This document shows positions 23,818 to 35,279 of a stretch of DNA of 64,000 bases, piece after piece. The position numbers and the translations under genes are program-made. How positions within the stretch are numbered: position 1 is the first letter of the stretch; each line of letters begins with the position of its first letter. Source of the DNA: Biomphalaria glabrata (Eukaryota > Mollusca > Gastropoda > Planorbidae); assembly GCF_947242115.1 (NCBI RefSeq), contig NC_074711.1, positions 254,501 to 318,500 on the forward strand. Reading direction: 5' to 3'. The notes below the pieces were generated by a model. That model was given only the letters and a program-made list of their open reading frames with translations, made no database searches and was not told the DNA's origin.

Positions 23818-24908
23818 CATCATCATCATCATCACTCATTTGAGTTCCTCATGGAACATAGGGCCTCGACAAAAACACGCCACTCTCCACGGTCTCTTGC
23901 TAGCTTTTTGATGGTGTCCCAGCTCTTCCCGGTCTTCTCTGCTTCTTCAAGTACATTGCGTCGCCATGTTCTTTTTGGTCTTCCTCTGCGTCTTGTTCCC
24001 TGGGGGTTCCACTCTAAGGCCTGCCTAGCTCTGTTGCTGGTATCTTTTCTAAGGGTGTGACCAATCCATCTCCACTTCCTCTCTAAGATCTGCATTTCTA
24101 TATTTTTCTGTCCACTCATCTCCCACAGTTTGGTGTTTTCTACTTTGTCATACCAGTGTATTTTTAGGATATTTCTCAGGCATCTGTTGATGAAGGTCTG
24201 TATTTTTTTTTTTGTTGTAGCTTCAGTTGTTCTCCATGTTTCAGAACCATACAGTAGGACAGCCTTGACATTAGAGTTAAAGATTCTTAGTTTAGTCTTG
24301 TTTGAGATGTAAGGGGATTTCCAGGTTGGTTTTAGCTGTGTAAATGTCTGACGTGCTAGATTTATACGGCGTTTAATGTCTTCATCTGTTCCACCTGATA
24401 TACTGACTACACTCCCAAGGTATATACAATTTTCTACTTGGTCTATTGTCTGAGAATCCAATACTATGTCTCCACTTTGTTTATTGTTTACTTTAAGTAC
24501 TTTAGTTTTTTGGTGGTTTATTTTGAGGCCTACTCTTTTTCCTACTTCGCTTAAAGCTGTGACCTTTTCTTGCATATCCTGTAGTCTGTGTGATAATAGG
24601 GCTATGTCATCAGCGAATTCCAGATCTTCCAGCTTTTGTGTGAGAGTCCATTGGATTCCTTTCCCTGCGTTAGAGTAGGCTTCTTTTGTGACCCAATCCA
24701 GTACTAGAAGTAACAGGAGTGGTGAAAGAAGACATCCCTGTTTGACTCCTGTTGTGACTGGAAATTCCTCTGACAGCTTGCCACAGTGGGTTACTTGGCA
24801 GGTGAAACCATCATAAAGGTTCTTGATTATGGTTATTATTTTATTGGGGATCCCATAATGTCTCATTACAGTCCAGATAGATTCTCTGTCGACACTATCA
24901 AAAGCTTT
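23818..24908 (-). mobile_element. 5'-truncated LINE with reverse transcriptase ORF
   Basis: Minus-strand open frame 23832-24866 (344 aa) covers the C-terminal half of a non-LTR reverse transcriptase: GVKQGCLLSPLLLLLVLDW, the catalytic LEFADDIALL (motif FADD), GLKINHQKTKVL, YLGS, VLLYGSETW, then [14 protein letters not shown] and GRPKRTWRRNVLEE. The 3' tail is (ATG)n. Identical 19-bp flanks (acactatctggacaagaat at 23799-23817 and 24909-24927) mark the target site duplication. The intact frame and perfect duplication suggest a fairly young insertion. Clade not assigned (RTE-like or related). Confidence 0.93.
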
Positions 24909-25029
24909 ACACTATCTGGACAAGAATAGGAACATAAAAATGGCAAAATATGAAAATACTTTTAAAAAGCTTTTCTAGGATATGGGGAAGAACTCCACAT
25001 TCGCAACTATAAATTTCAATATTGTAAAA

Positions 25030-25257
25030 GGAAAGTTTCCCTTTCAGACCTTGCGATCTATGGGGCAGATGATGTTAAGGTCATCTGTTTCTATGGCCAA
25101 CTTTTAACGAGCAGGGTGTCATGTGGCCAGCACAACGACCAACCGCCTTTACTTTCCCAAATTAAGTCAGGTCACCATTAGATTTGGGTGGACCGAAATT
25201 CAAAATCCCAGTCTTCACAAAGCCGAGCGCTTAACCAATATGCCACCACGCCCCCCT
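25030..25257 (-). mobile_element. SINE family 1 copy
   Basis: Best-preserved reverse copy: CCCTTTCAGACCTTGCGATC, GGGCAGATGATGTTAAGG, GGCCAGCACAACGACCAACC, then AGCGCTTAACC, the complement of the tRNA-like A box. Followed by a MITE family A fragment (25265-25405). Confidence 0.85.
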
Positions 25258-25264
25258 CCCCAGT

Positions 25265-25405
25265 ACAAATTTGTTATTGATTCATGTATTTTCTTCGCCA
25301 AAGAATAATTGTGCTAAAGTTTCAACTTGATCCAAGAATGGGAATGGGAGAAATGACGTGTTCAAACTTTTTACCAGACAGACAAGATTTGGTATACGCT
25401 TTGTA
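25265..25405. mobile_element. MITE family A fragment
   Basis: Contains CAACTTGATCCAAGAATGGG, TTTTTACCAGACAGACAAG and TATACGCTTTGTAAAAAAC, the right half of the family A element. Confidence 0.6.
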
Positions 25406-25571
25406 AAAAACAGGTCTATTGTGTAAGTGATGTGGTTTTTTTTTTAAAGTTTCGGACACTTCTTTCGAAATGAAGATCATTCATTCCAGGCCAAACCTCA
25501 TGCGTGACGTCGGGGGGATGACGTCATTGACGACGAGCATTGAAGTGCATATCGCTCAAACAGGCGGCCAC

Positions 25572-25748
25572 CAGGGGCGTAGCTAGGAATTTTTCATCGT
25601 TGGGGGGCCCAGGGCTTGACCTCTTTTGAGGCCTCCGCATTTTGCGTAATATTTATTTTTTTTATATAAAAAACACACTAATTTGGGTGCCCTCCCTATG
25701 GGGGGGGGGTTCCGTGGGGATTTTCAAATACTCCACCTCCCCTTCCCC
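25572..25748. mobile_element. hAT-type MITE, truncated copy
   Basis: Starts CAGGGGCGTAGCTAGGAATT like 22626-22814 and follows it for about 170 bp, but abuts MITE family B at 25751 instead of reaching its own right end. Confidence 0.75.
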
Positions 25749-25750
25749 AA

Positions 25751-25931
25751 TGGACCTCATTCACCAATCGTAAACAAGCAACATTTAGTCACGTGATCTT
25801 ATTGATAAAACAACGGAAAAAACTGTCACGTGACAACCATCATGAATTAAACATAAGATCGTAAATTATATAGAAGAGATAGAGCGACACGTGCTAAATG
25901 TTGTTTGTTTACGATTGGTGAATGAGGTCCA
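25751..25931. mobile_element. MITE family B, copy 2 (181 bp)
   Basis: Same terminal repeats as 20831-21008 (TGGACCTCATTCACCAATCG) with a different interior. Flanks are CCAA and TTGT, so the TTAA duplication seen in copy 1 is not preserved here. A MITE family A end (ACAAAGCTTATATAAAC) follows directly. Confidence 0.85.
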
Positions 25932-26244
25932 TTGTTTTACAAAGCTTATATAAACTCTGTCTGTCTGGTCAAAAAGTTTGTAGTTTTTTTTTCTAAAAGT
26001 TTTTTTTTTTTTATTTTCTTGTTCATATATTAATTTTTAAGCGATGGGAATTTCAAGTCACTGTCCACTGAAAGAAAACCTAGATAAAAGTCAGCGCTAT
26101 TGTGTCTCTAGTGCAGTGTTTCCCAAACTTTTTCCTTAAAGGAACACTTCGCACGTTCTGAGTATTTAGCGAAACTTTTCGCTTATTTTTTTTTTACTTG
26201 GTGGCCTTAATATGGATTGCGTATGTGTGTGTGTGTGTTTATAT

Positions 26245-26717
26245 TGTTACGATCATCTCTATCAGGCCTTTTGCAAACACTGCCAACAACACACATCTAA
26301 AACAACTTGACTACAAAAGCTTCAATAAACAAAGTGGCGGTTTAATGACAAATTACATCAACAACAGCCAATAAACACAATTGGCTACACTAACTGAAAT
26401 GCTTTTCTTCACAACAGAACTGCCTAACTAATCCCTACAAGTCTATCTAGCTCGCACAGCTACATCTTCGAGGACTCTCAAGGTACTGCACAGTCTTTCT
26501 CTTGCTGTCTTGGACTCAACTGTCCTTTCTTTACACACCGAGTCTCTCCCCCGTAAAGGCTATCTGTCACATGACCTCATCACAGGTCATACTTGCGTGC
26601 ACTAGCAGTACTGTCCCCTTATTCAACAGCCCTTGACCTGTGTGATTGGCATGATTAATGTATGTCAGTAGGCCGCACACAGATTAACCCTTTCAGTCCG
26701 CCACTAAAGTTACTACA
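26245..26717. mobile_element. solo LTR, Ty3/Gypsy-like, about 473 bp
   Basis: Starts TGTTACGATCATCTCTATC and ends CTACTACA, with ATAT on both sides as a 4-bp target duplication. Related to the LTR at 56669-57176, which has the same start and the same ATAT target. No internal region is present on either side, so it reads as a fossil left by LTR-LTR recombination. Several substitutions separate the two, suggesting moderate age. Confidence 0.7.
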
Positions 26718-27065
26718 ATATGGTGATGGTGGGACTAGATAACTAGATTAACACATGTATTTGATAAGGACGTAATTATATTTTTGAGAAACGTCTGCAA
26801 TTCATAAGATAAAATAAGAAGTATTCTTATAGCAACCCAATTCATTATAGTAGAAGTAAATAAGAGATTGTTACGTAAGACTTTGGTCCTTGTTTATAAG
26901 ATGTCCGGCTAGATTAGGGTCACTATATACATGCAAGCCCAAGGAGCACAGAAAGAAGGACAAAGCCTTAAAAAGGAGAACAATGAAAATAAAACTTTAT
27001 AGTTTTGGAACTTAGTTAATGAAACGTGTCATTCAATCTTAAATTGCAAAACAACTCATAGGTAG

Positions 27066-27236
27066 CCTACCCATTTCAGACCTTGCTATTGATAGGGAGG
27101 GGTAGATGATGTTAAAGCTCATCTATTTCAATGGCCGACTGTTTCAACGAGGGTTTTATATGACCAATACAACGGTCAACCGCCTTTACCTTCCCCAACT
27201 AATGTTAAGCACCCATTAGAGTTGGTTGGACTCAGC
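27066..27236 (-). mobile_element. SINE family 1 copy
   Basis: CATTTCAGACCTTGCTATTG, GTAGATGATGTTAAAGCTCA, ACGGTCAACCGCCTTTACC, CCAACTAATGTTAAGCACCC. The tRNA-like head is lost. Confidence 0.75.
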
Positions 27237-27575
27237 AGGGGCGTCCTAGGAATCCACGTAGAATGCAATTTTTCTGTTCTCTAAATGATTTGTGTACATC
27301 TGGTCACACACATGATTATATTTCACACCTATCTCCCATTAAATTCATCATTTGAGAGTGAGTTTATGTGATTAAAGCAGAAGATGTAAAGCAGTGGTTC
27401 CCAAACTGTTTTGTCTCGTAGACCCCTTGCCATTTTTTCTGGTTTTCGGTAGACCCATTGCTTAACTTGCAATTTTTTTGCAAATCCATAAACATTTTTT
27501 AAAAATAATTTCTAAATGTTGTTAGTTGAAGAGTGAAAATTTTAAACCTACATATGAAGTCATATAGAACTATTG

Positions 27576-27765
27576 CTGGCTGCCTGGTCGTGCGGTCTGC
27601 GCGCTGGACTGTCGTTCAAGATTTATCAATGGTCCAGGGTTCAAACCCTGCCCACTCCCATCTCCCTGCGGTAGGTTTGGACTAGGAAGTAATTATCTTC
27701 AACTCTCAAGAAACATCTGAAACATATAAAACAAACATTTATATTGAAATTTAAACCAATTTAAA
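27576..27765 (+). mobile_element. SINE family 2 copy (tRNA-derived head)
   Basis: Head GGCTGCCTGGTCGTGCGGTC, GCGCGCTGGACTGTCGTTC, then GGGTTCAAACCCTGCC, a perfect B box with a tRNA T-arm. The body has CTGCGGTAGGTTTGGACTAG and CTTCAACTCTCAAGAAACAT. This is a SINE head, not a functional tRNA. Confidence 0.85.
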
Positions 27766-28019
27766 AAAACAATTTATATGTATTGCTGGAATCACTAAAC
27801 ACACTGGAAATGTTTTTTTTTAAGGCTTATCCTCCGTTGCTATGAATATAATGCTTCATATAGGAATTTGTTGTTCTATGAAGTAGTCCTTCCAACATTA
27901 AATATTAATTAGTTAATTTTCTTGAAATATCATTGTAAAAGGTTTCGCAAAGAGCAGTTTCTTATGTATTCCTTGATTTTCACGTGTGGCACAAATATTG
28001 AATTTGCGGAACTGTTTTC

Positions 28020-28175
28020 ATTAACCTTGGTTTGCTACCCACCTAGCAGACGGAAAACAGAACTCAAACCTTTGCTGCCTTGCAGCTATACCCAAACGTG
28101 GGAAAGGTTTTGTGGGTCACCCTGTGGAAAAATAAGGAGACGGCGTAGGCGACCATTAGGCAGTTTGTAGCACAC
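28020..28175 (+). repeat. dispersed repeat R5, copy 1
   Basis: Shares TTTGCTGCCTTGCAGCTATA, GAAAGGTTTTG and a GGAGAC block with 51985-52290. The fragment is openly translatable (LLPCSYTQTWERF) but has no recognisable domain. Confidence 0.65.
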
Positions 28176-28972
28176 AGCGCTAAACTATATCTAACCTCTT
28201 AATGTTGATCCCAAGCTGTATAGGCCTACCAGTGGTTTGGTTTGTTTCAATCATGTTTTTCGTAATAGTGGCTAGCCCTAATCACACTGCACACGTGAGT
28301 CGGTATGACTTCCCCCTCCCCTGCATTTTGATAAAATAATTGATGGTATTACCGCAATTGGGGGGAGGGGGGGGTTCTTGTAGTCTCCTTTGTTCAAATG
28401 TTCAGTGTGTTCACGTGTTATTAGTGTGTTGGCAGTCTTCTGTTAGTTTTTTTCTTTCTCTTCTTGTTCATGTTAATAAAATGGAATTGTATCTTAAACA
28501 TTTTTGGTTGTAATGGGGTTGTTCCGAATCTCGATCTACTTTTCAAAAAGTCACGCTGTGGCGTGTTTACAGAGGCTAGGCCTTGTTATTTCCATTACTT
28601 TTCAACTGCTAATATCATAATATATAACATGCTAAAGTCAACTGAATAAATGTATGAATAGTTCAATTATTTTAAGCGTATTAAAGAAGGAACAACTGTT
28701 CCTACAATTAGTTTTTTTTTTTTGGTATATCTCAATGTCACTTTACCATTGAGATGTAGGCAGTATAAGCCAACTAGCCTCTGTCAAAAGTACTGATGCA
28801 ACAAACGATAGCATATTTGGTCTAAACCCAGTTAATCTATTTGAATGGAAGTTCTTTTTTTTTAATTTTATTTTATTTATTTTATATTTTTTGTGAAATC
28901 TATATCCAATAAATCCAGAAATACGATGTTTACAAACGATCTTGCAAGATAAAAAAAGGCTGGTTGTAAACT

Positions 28973-29013
28973 ACACACACACACACAAACACACACACGC
29001 GCGAATACATACC

Positions 29014-29092
<79 letters not shown>
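28973..29092. repeat. (CA)n and (TA)n microsatellites
   Basis: A CA tract at about 28973-29000 followed by about 38 TA units at 29015-29092. The TA tract is long enough to be highly mutable. Confidence 0.95.
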
Positions 29093-29095
<3 letters not shown>

Positions 29096-30055
29096 TAGTT
29101 GAATCATTGGCATTGTTATACCCTTTTTTTTATAAACTTCAGCTATTAGTTCAACTTTGTATTTCATATACCGATAGTTCCTGATATATTATGCATATCA
29201 ATGACATAATAAGAATTATTAAAATGTGTGTTGTATAGGCCTACATGTATTAGGCCCTATAATGTTTTTGCATTTTTTAGAAATTCAGTAAGTTACTTTA
29301 TACGAAATGTTACAGCAAAGTTTAAAAAATGCGTAGACGAAATAGATCTAAAGACATTGTAGGCCTACTTGGCAAGTAACAATGAAAGGATGGGGTAAGA
29401 CAAATTTGGCCTGTGTTATAGTCGATCTATAATTATCCTTGACCTTCAGATGTGCTATTTAATCAACCCTAGTATGCACAAGGAGACGGCAGTCTTTTCA
29501 TCATTATAGCAACTAGTCGACATATCGAGACACCGACTACACGCTAGACTAGGCCTATCTGACCAATCAACACAAACTAATGGTCAACTCTCCACCGTTT
29601 AGCGTTCTAGCCTGTTTATTTTAAGGCAGAAAGGGATGGGTGTGGATGAAAGTGTTACTGGTTTTTTTTCTAGGTTTGATCACCTGAATGCTCTGAGCAT
29701 ATAGCTTTAGTAATGTCAATGTATGACCTATATGACCTATAGACCAACGCTTCCAAACCATCTGTCAATTGTTTAACTATCTTTTTAAGTGAAATTATAA
29801 AAAGATGTATATCTTAGATTTTCCTATTATTAAAATATTAACAAATTATAGTTTGGCGCTAATCAATTAATTAAAAATTAAAACCACTAAATATTGTCAT
29901 AAAACGCTTCAGATTCCCACTATAAACAAACAAAAACTAAGTACGGGGTGAGATGTAAACACAACCACGACGTGACTAGGAAGAAACACCCCATTAGATC
30001 ATAAGTAATAATATGGTCTATCATCATTATCATCTTTCCTTTGCGTTCCTCATGG

Positions 30056-30530
30056 AACCTTGTTGATGTCCAAGAGCTGAGCCGAAGGCTCTTCGAGCTC
30101 TAAGTTTGAAAAAAAACCTGTTTGGACGACAAACAGTAAAAAAAAAAAAACTGTGAGAACACAGTTCTGTTTGAGAGAGACCCGAGTCAATGCCTATGTA
30201 AAACATTGCTGTTTCCAATGCCTTTGGCCCCGACGCATGCCTGGCTGCACATGGCCGAAGGCCGAGGGCACCGGGAGCCTCCGCCATTTTCCTTCGTTGT
30301 ACCAAGCTAGCTGTGCGGGAACCGCCATTGATGTAACGGTCCCTTTGAGGAACAGCGCATGGATGTGGGACGTGTTCGTGGGGACTTTTTTACAACCCCG
30401 CCCGTACAATGGGTGGACTCTCGTCTACCCGTGGGCATCCCCACGGGAGTCTTGTGTTGCTACCCATTTAGCCTAGCCACTTCCTCTAATGGCCGTTTCC
30501 ACGCGGGCGCCACGATGAGGCAGGGCAATG
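30056..30530. repeat. GC-rich dispersed repeat, copy 2
   Basis: Partner of 22555-23290, see that entry. Preceded at 30015-30055 by (ATC)n and TTGCGTTCCTCATGGAAC, which resembles the 3' tail of the LINE at 23818, so a LINE tail may abut it. The overlapping open frames here are by-products of GC content and encode nothing recognisable. Confidence 0.6.
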
Positions 30531-32194
30531 TTTGAACAATGATATGAAAGATTCTGGTTTCAAAAATAATTCCAATTTTATACCCTGCATTATGGATCAT
30601 TGTACAAAGTTGTTGGCTGATTTCCCGTCTTTTATTTGGATACATTGCTGCCAAGAATCTCATGACATTAAAAAAAAAGGACTAGAAATTTGTGATCGTT
30701 GAAATTAGCGGTTGCTATTTATAAAAACATTGACCCGGACACAAATACACTCCTAAAATCTCGTGACAGTTATCCAAGTCATTATTTTAAAACTTACTTT
30801 TAACAAAAGTTACAATTTCATAAATCAATCCTTCCCTATACTTTTTTTTTCTACATTTTAAAATTATCTACTATGTAGTTCTGTAGCTTTGTCACTTTGA
30901 GATTCGAGGGCAAATTTTGACTATTCAAATGAGTCCCCGGATCAAAAAAGTTTGAGAACCTCTGTTATAGAGTATGAAAGGGATATTATTTTTTCTCTTT
31001 TATTTATTTTGGTTCTTGTTACTGGTAATGATTAGGTCTGTTGACAAATTGTTATACTTTAAATTATTATTACATAAATTGCAATATTAGCCTAGGCGCC
31101 CGAGTAATATATGTGTATGGGTGTATTTACTGTTTTATTATCGGTTTTAATGAGATACTTGTGTATGTGAATCGGCTGATCTGTAACTAAATCTAAGTTT
31201 GTACTTCATTGGGAAGTGTTGATATAGTCGTCGTTCACATTCAAGCAATCTAGAATGGTCAACCTATGTATCATCTCTTTCACATTTATATGTACTAACC
31301 GCTATCAGAATCATACTCTTTATCCAGTGTGTTGTTGCATTCACCCACACAAAGCCATTTGTCTACACAATACACTCAGCCCATCCGCATCTTTACACAC
31401 GCCTTAAGGACCAGCACCCGAATTGCTCTTTCTTTTTAAAAGATGAAACGAAGTTTAAATAAAAACATTTGTAATACATGAAATGTCATTTGGCTTGGTT
31501 AATAACAAAACATGGATTGATAACTATAACAAAAATATTACTTTCTTTTTTCTTCACTTGAAAAAGAAAATGACTTGCTCCGCCTCCCCCATTTAGTCAA
31601 GAGCTCGCACCCCCTATCCCGAGCTCCGAATTTACGGCTGTGCTACACAAACTCACAAATATATTTATTTTTTTAAAACTAAAATTAGCACAATGAAATT
31701 TGCTTGAGAAATGAGATTCAATTTATTAGTATTCTTATTTCTATTCTCTACTATATGGCAAAGTTTTAGATCTAAGTATTATTTTTAAAGCGTGGATTTA
31801 AAGCTTAAGAAAAAAAAATGTAGGGGCCTCCACTAACTCAAATCTGGACATGCTTCTAAGAAAGTATAAAATTTTCGAGAAATTCTGGCTAGTCTTTCCA
31901 ATGGTCTGTAAAGAGAAAGTAGCAATGTTAAATTAGTCTAGTTCTTGAAATATTGATAGTAAAATTACAGTTAAATTATAGTTAAGTTGTTTTCAGTTCA
32001 TTTACATCGGTTATAAACTGAACAGTTTGCCCGTAGAGATAACAATAAAATAAGAAGACGTGTATGTCTATTGTAGACTGTGTGACTTAGAAGTAGTCAT
32101 ACAAACCGCTTAGTTTAACAGCTAGAGGTCATTCTTAATATGCACCAGGAATTTGTTTTTTCGAAGGATTTAAAATTTAAGTCGAATAGAATTC

Positions 32195-32330
32195 CTTTAA
32201 CTGAGCGCCCTAAGTTAGTTTGGAAACATTCTTATACACATGTATTCCCTTTGCCCATTCCATTATTCTATAAATGAGATTGGACCCTAGTGCACTAAAC
32301 ATGTTATAACATTAAAAACGCGCAATGCAA
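32195..32330 (+). mobile_element. SINE family 3 fragment
   Basis: Contains TTTAACTGAGCGCCCTAAG and AAATGAGATTGGACC, from the middle and 3' part of the family. Confidence 0.6.
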
Positions 32331-32879
32331 AATTTTTGGTGTAGGTCTTTATAGAATAATACGTAATAGACATATTAAACAGTAGTGAGGGACGAGTCGA
32401 TTATTTTTGAAGTTATCCTATTGTATAAACTGGCTTTTAGAGAAGAATTTATTTTAATTGTATAGTTTTCATCTTTGTGTGGAACTTCCTTCGTCACGTG
32501 GAACCTTGAGATCCCCGGATACAGTATGAAAAACACTATGTGAAATAACAGTGCTTGACTAGTCACCTTTTTTCAAGTTTAATGTACAACAACACAGCTA
32601 GTTTCTAAATGCTAGCCACGCGAGTGAAACTCGTGCACTAAAATCCTAGCCTATAGCACATGATAATAAAAACACGACCCAAAATACACGTGTCGACATG
32701 GCGACTTGAAACATTTGATTATATAAAATCATCACACACATGCGCATAAACACAAATACACACACACACACACACAGATACGAACAAATGAAATTATTTC
32801 TTATGAACAAAATCATGTTTTGGTTCTATGATGAACTAAGAGAGGCAGAACAAAAATTAATAATTGAAGAGACCAAGCA

Positions 32880-33243
32880 GTACACGTGCCCTAGACTGTT
32901 GGACCGCTGGGATACAACACATGATCTTTCGACCATCTTTCTCCATTCCTCTCTTTTGCCTTGGCTAGAATCTTTTTCAATTACAGGCCCGTCCATTCAT
33001 TTACGTTGTCTTCCCAGAGTCCCATCGCTTTCTCTATCCGCTTTTTCCTTTTTTTATGGTACTGTTTAATAAAGGAAGGTCTTTGCAAGAAATGGGACCT
33101 TGTGATATGGCCATAAAGTTTAGTTTGAGTTGTTTTTTTTACAGTTGTAAGCAGGTTGTCTTGGGGTCCAATCGCCGTTGTGATCCTAATTCTTATCGGT
33201 TCTTTTGTGATGCTGTCTTTGTATGAGATGCCTAGGATCCTTG
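32880..33243 (-). mobile_element. LINE 3'-end remnant
   Basis: Minus-strand translation gives pieces of the conserved C-terminus of an RTE/BovB-type reverse transcriptase: RILGISYKDSITKE, TTAIGPQDNLLTTVKK, LYGHITRS, then KRWEDNVNEWTGL-like sequence and SCVVSQRSNSL. Same family as 57177-57600. Decayed. Confidence 0.8.
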
Positions 33244-33429
33244 TATATTAAATATTTACCATCTCAATTTCATTGATAGGATCTTCCTCTCTAGTTCCGC
33301 AGTAGCGTCCAAGATTCACACACATAAGAATGTGGCAGTGACCAGGGAGCGTGTCGGTCTGAATTTTTTTTTGTTGAGGGCTATGCCTTTGTCTTTTTAA
33401 AGTTGTTTCGCGTTTTTCAGATGCAGATG

Positions 33430-33610
33430 CCATTTTTCTCCACATTTCTTCACATTCCTTCACATTCCCACATTAACATTCTTATCTTCACAATTTCATT
33501 TCCACATTCTTATATTCACATTCTCATATTAACATTCTTATCTCCATTTTTTCATCTCTACATTCTTATCTTCGCTTTCTAGTCTTAACATTCTTCACTC
33601 TACATTCGAT
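33430..33610. repeat. CACATTCTTAT minisatellite-like tract
   Basis: Irregular repetition of CACATTC, AACATTCTTATC and ACATTCTTATATT over about 180 bp. Low complexity, no gene. Confidence 0.7.
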
Positions 33611-34078
33611 GTTTTAGTATTAAACCAATAAAATGTGATTGAAAAGTTATTAACTTTTAATTTAATGTATTAACTGAACAAAATAAATAAGTATTTTAAA
33701 ACATCATTAATAATGCAATGCAACGCGCACTCTGTTCAAACTCTTTCAGCATCTTTTGGGATTCGCGTAGGCCACCACACTTTGGAAAAACTGTGTTAGA
33801 AGAGACAATTTGCTGGTCGAGTCTAGATGAAACATTGAGGAATGTGGGAGGAATGTGTATGACCATTTCAAAAAGTGTAACAATTACAAAGTTGTTGTTT
33901 TTTTTTTTAGGGAGAGATCGTTGACCTTAATACCCTGTAGACTACACACGTTAGTCACGTGATTTAACTTTTATTACACTGTGCTAAACGAGGGAAATAG
34001 GGAAGATGATGACATTGACCTGATTCGTGTTGGGGTTGGAAAGTATCACATAACAAGAAAAAGAGAAAAAATCACTTA

Positions 34079-34281
34079 CAAAAAAAAATAAAGCTTATAT
34101 TTAGAATAATTTTATCAATTGTTTTGTATTAGTCATGTAATACAATTTGTAATAGATCTAGATTTTTCCAGACTAATAATAATAATAATTCTAAGCGATT
34201 AGAAATATATGTGAGAATTAACGTGTGCAGGCTTTTTACCAGACAGACAGAGTGAGTTGATATAAGCTTTAAAAAAAAAAG
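34079..34281. mobile_element. MITE family A, short copy (about 200 bp)
   Basis: Both ends present: left AAATAAAGCTTATATTTAG, right GTTGATATAAGCTTTAAAAA. The interior is shortened relative to 5711-6221. Ends with the family block ACCAGACAGACAGAGTGAG. Confidence 0.75.
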
Positions 34282-34667
34282 AGTTGACCTTCCATCTTTT
34301 AACAAAGACATCCAAGTAGCTACACATTTTTTTCAAATAAATTTACTAATATCTAAAGTTGCAAGGCAATAAAATATATGTTTGAGAAAATATCTATCAG
34401 CATTTAAGAAGGCCTTGTGTGTGTCTATGACATTCGACAAATATAATATAATAATACAATAGATCTATAATTTTCATTTGGGGAAAGTTCTATTTTTAGA
34501 GTTCGAACCAAGTTTCTTAATTTTTTTAAAGTATGACGTAGATAAATCAAAAGAGACTCGATCGGATAGGGAATTATCTAATTGGGAACAAGAATAGGCG
34601 CTAAAAATGGCATGTGTTAAATGAAAAGGGATTTTGTTTGACTTATTGTTACAAAACTTTTTTTTTT

Positions 34668-34865
34668 GCTGTTGGTGTACTTGTTGATGGTCTTGGCTAC
34701 CACACTGACAGCGTGCTTGACCAACTCACCAGAAAGGAGGAGACGGCCGCAGTCTGGATCTCATAGATGTGATGGTGATGTGTTTGTTGTGGTGCGCCAA
34801 AGAGGTCATTGAGTTCATGAGGAGATATCATTTTTATTGCTTCACTCTTACGGTGTCTGTTTAGC
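34668..34865 (-). pseudogene. histone H2B pseudogene fragment
   Basis: The minus strand reads as core histone H2B in broken frames: RHRKSEA (compare RRRKESY), MNS, SLAHHNKHITITS (compare RLAHYNKRSTITS), EIQTA, then LLLSGELVKHAVSVVAKTIN and KYTNS at the C-terminus (compare LLLPGELAKHAV...KYTSS). There is at least one frameshift near the EIQTA block and a deletion between the MNS and LAHHNK blocks. No introns, so an old processed or gene-conversion copy. The C-terminal helix differs from canonical H2B, so a variant parent is possible. Confidence 0.72.
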
Positions 34866-34964
34866 TTTGACACGGCCTAGTCCATAGCTATATGACAGTC
34901 ACTGGTACAGTTATATTTGTAAGGTGGTCCTTTCAAAGTAAGCCTATTTAAGAGCGGAGGCCCT

Positions 34965-35060
34965 TTGATTGAAGAACTATTCAAAATAGTGGTGACAACC
35001 ACTGCTTGGTAGACGTCATTTATTTGTAGGCAGCATGAGTGAAAGAGGTACTTGCAAGAC
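34965..35060 (-). mobile_element. LINE trace
   Basis: Short minus-strand match to the reverse transcriptase thumb region (VYQAVVVTTIL, compare VYQAVVLTTLLYG). Very decayed. Confidence 0.4.
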
Positions 35061-35279
35061 GGTTATCAACTTCTTAATGCATTGGTTCAGCAGTTACCTT
35101 CACATTTGTATTTTGTTTATTTATGTGAGACGTAGCTTCTTTAATGCTAAAAAGGAATACAAGACCTAGCTAACCCACCTAAATGTCTTTGAATTACTTC
35201 CTAAAACATGGGGTCTATTTTATTTTTAGAATGCACATTTCTTAAATGAAACGAAAAAAAGACATCACAACTAAATTCA

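Noticed and set aside
23729-24678. Plus-strand open frames across the LINE
   Set aside because: Antisense shadows of the reverse transcriptase frame.
27576-27660. tRNA genes at SINE family 2 heads
   Set aside because: The B box is intact but the acceptor stem does not pair, and the same sequence recurs as a dispersed repeat with a common tail.
30030-30663. Overlapping open frames on both strands at 30.0-30.7 kb
   Set aside because: They arise from the GC-rich repeat; no domain, no splice context, not repeated as protein.
27393-30963. A 3.6-kb hAT transposon between CAGTGGTTCCCAAACT and AGTTTGAGAACCTCTG
   Set aside because: The flanking 8-mers do not match and the interval holds unrelated SINEs and repeats, so these are probably two separate terminal fragments. 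Another such end is at 26117.
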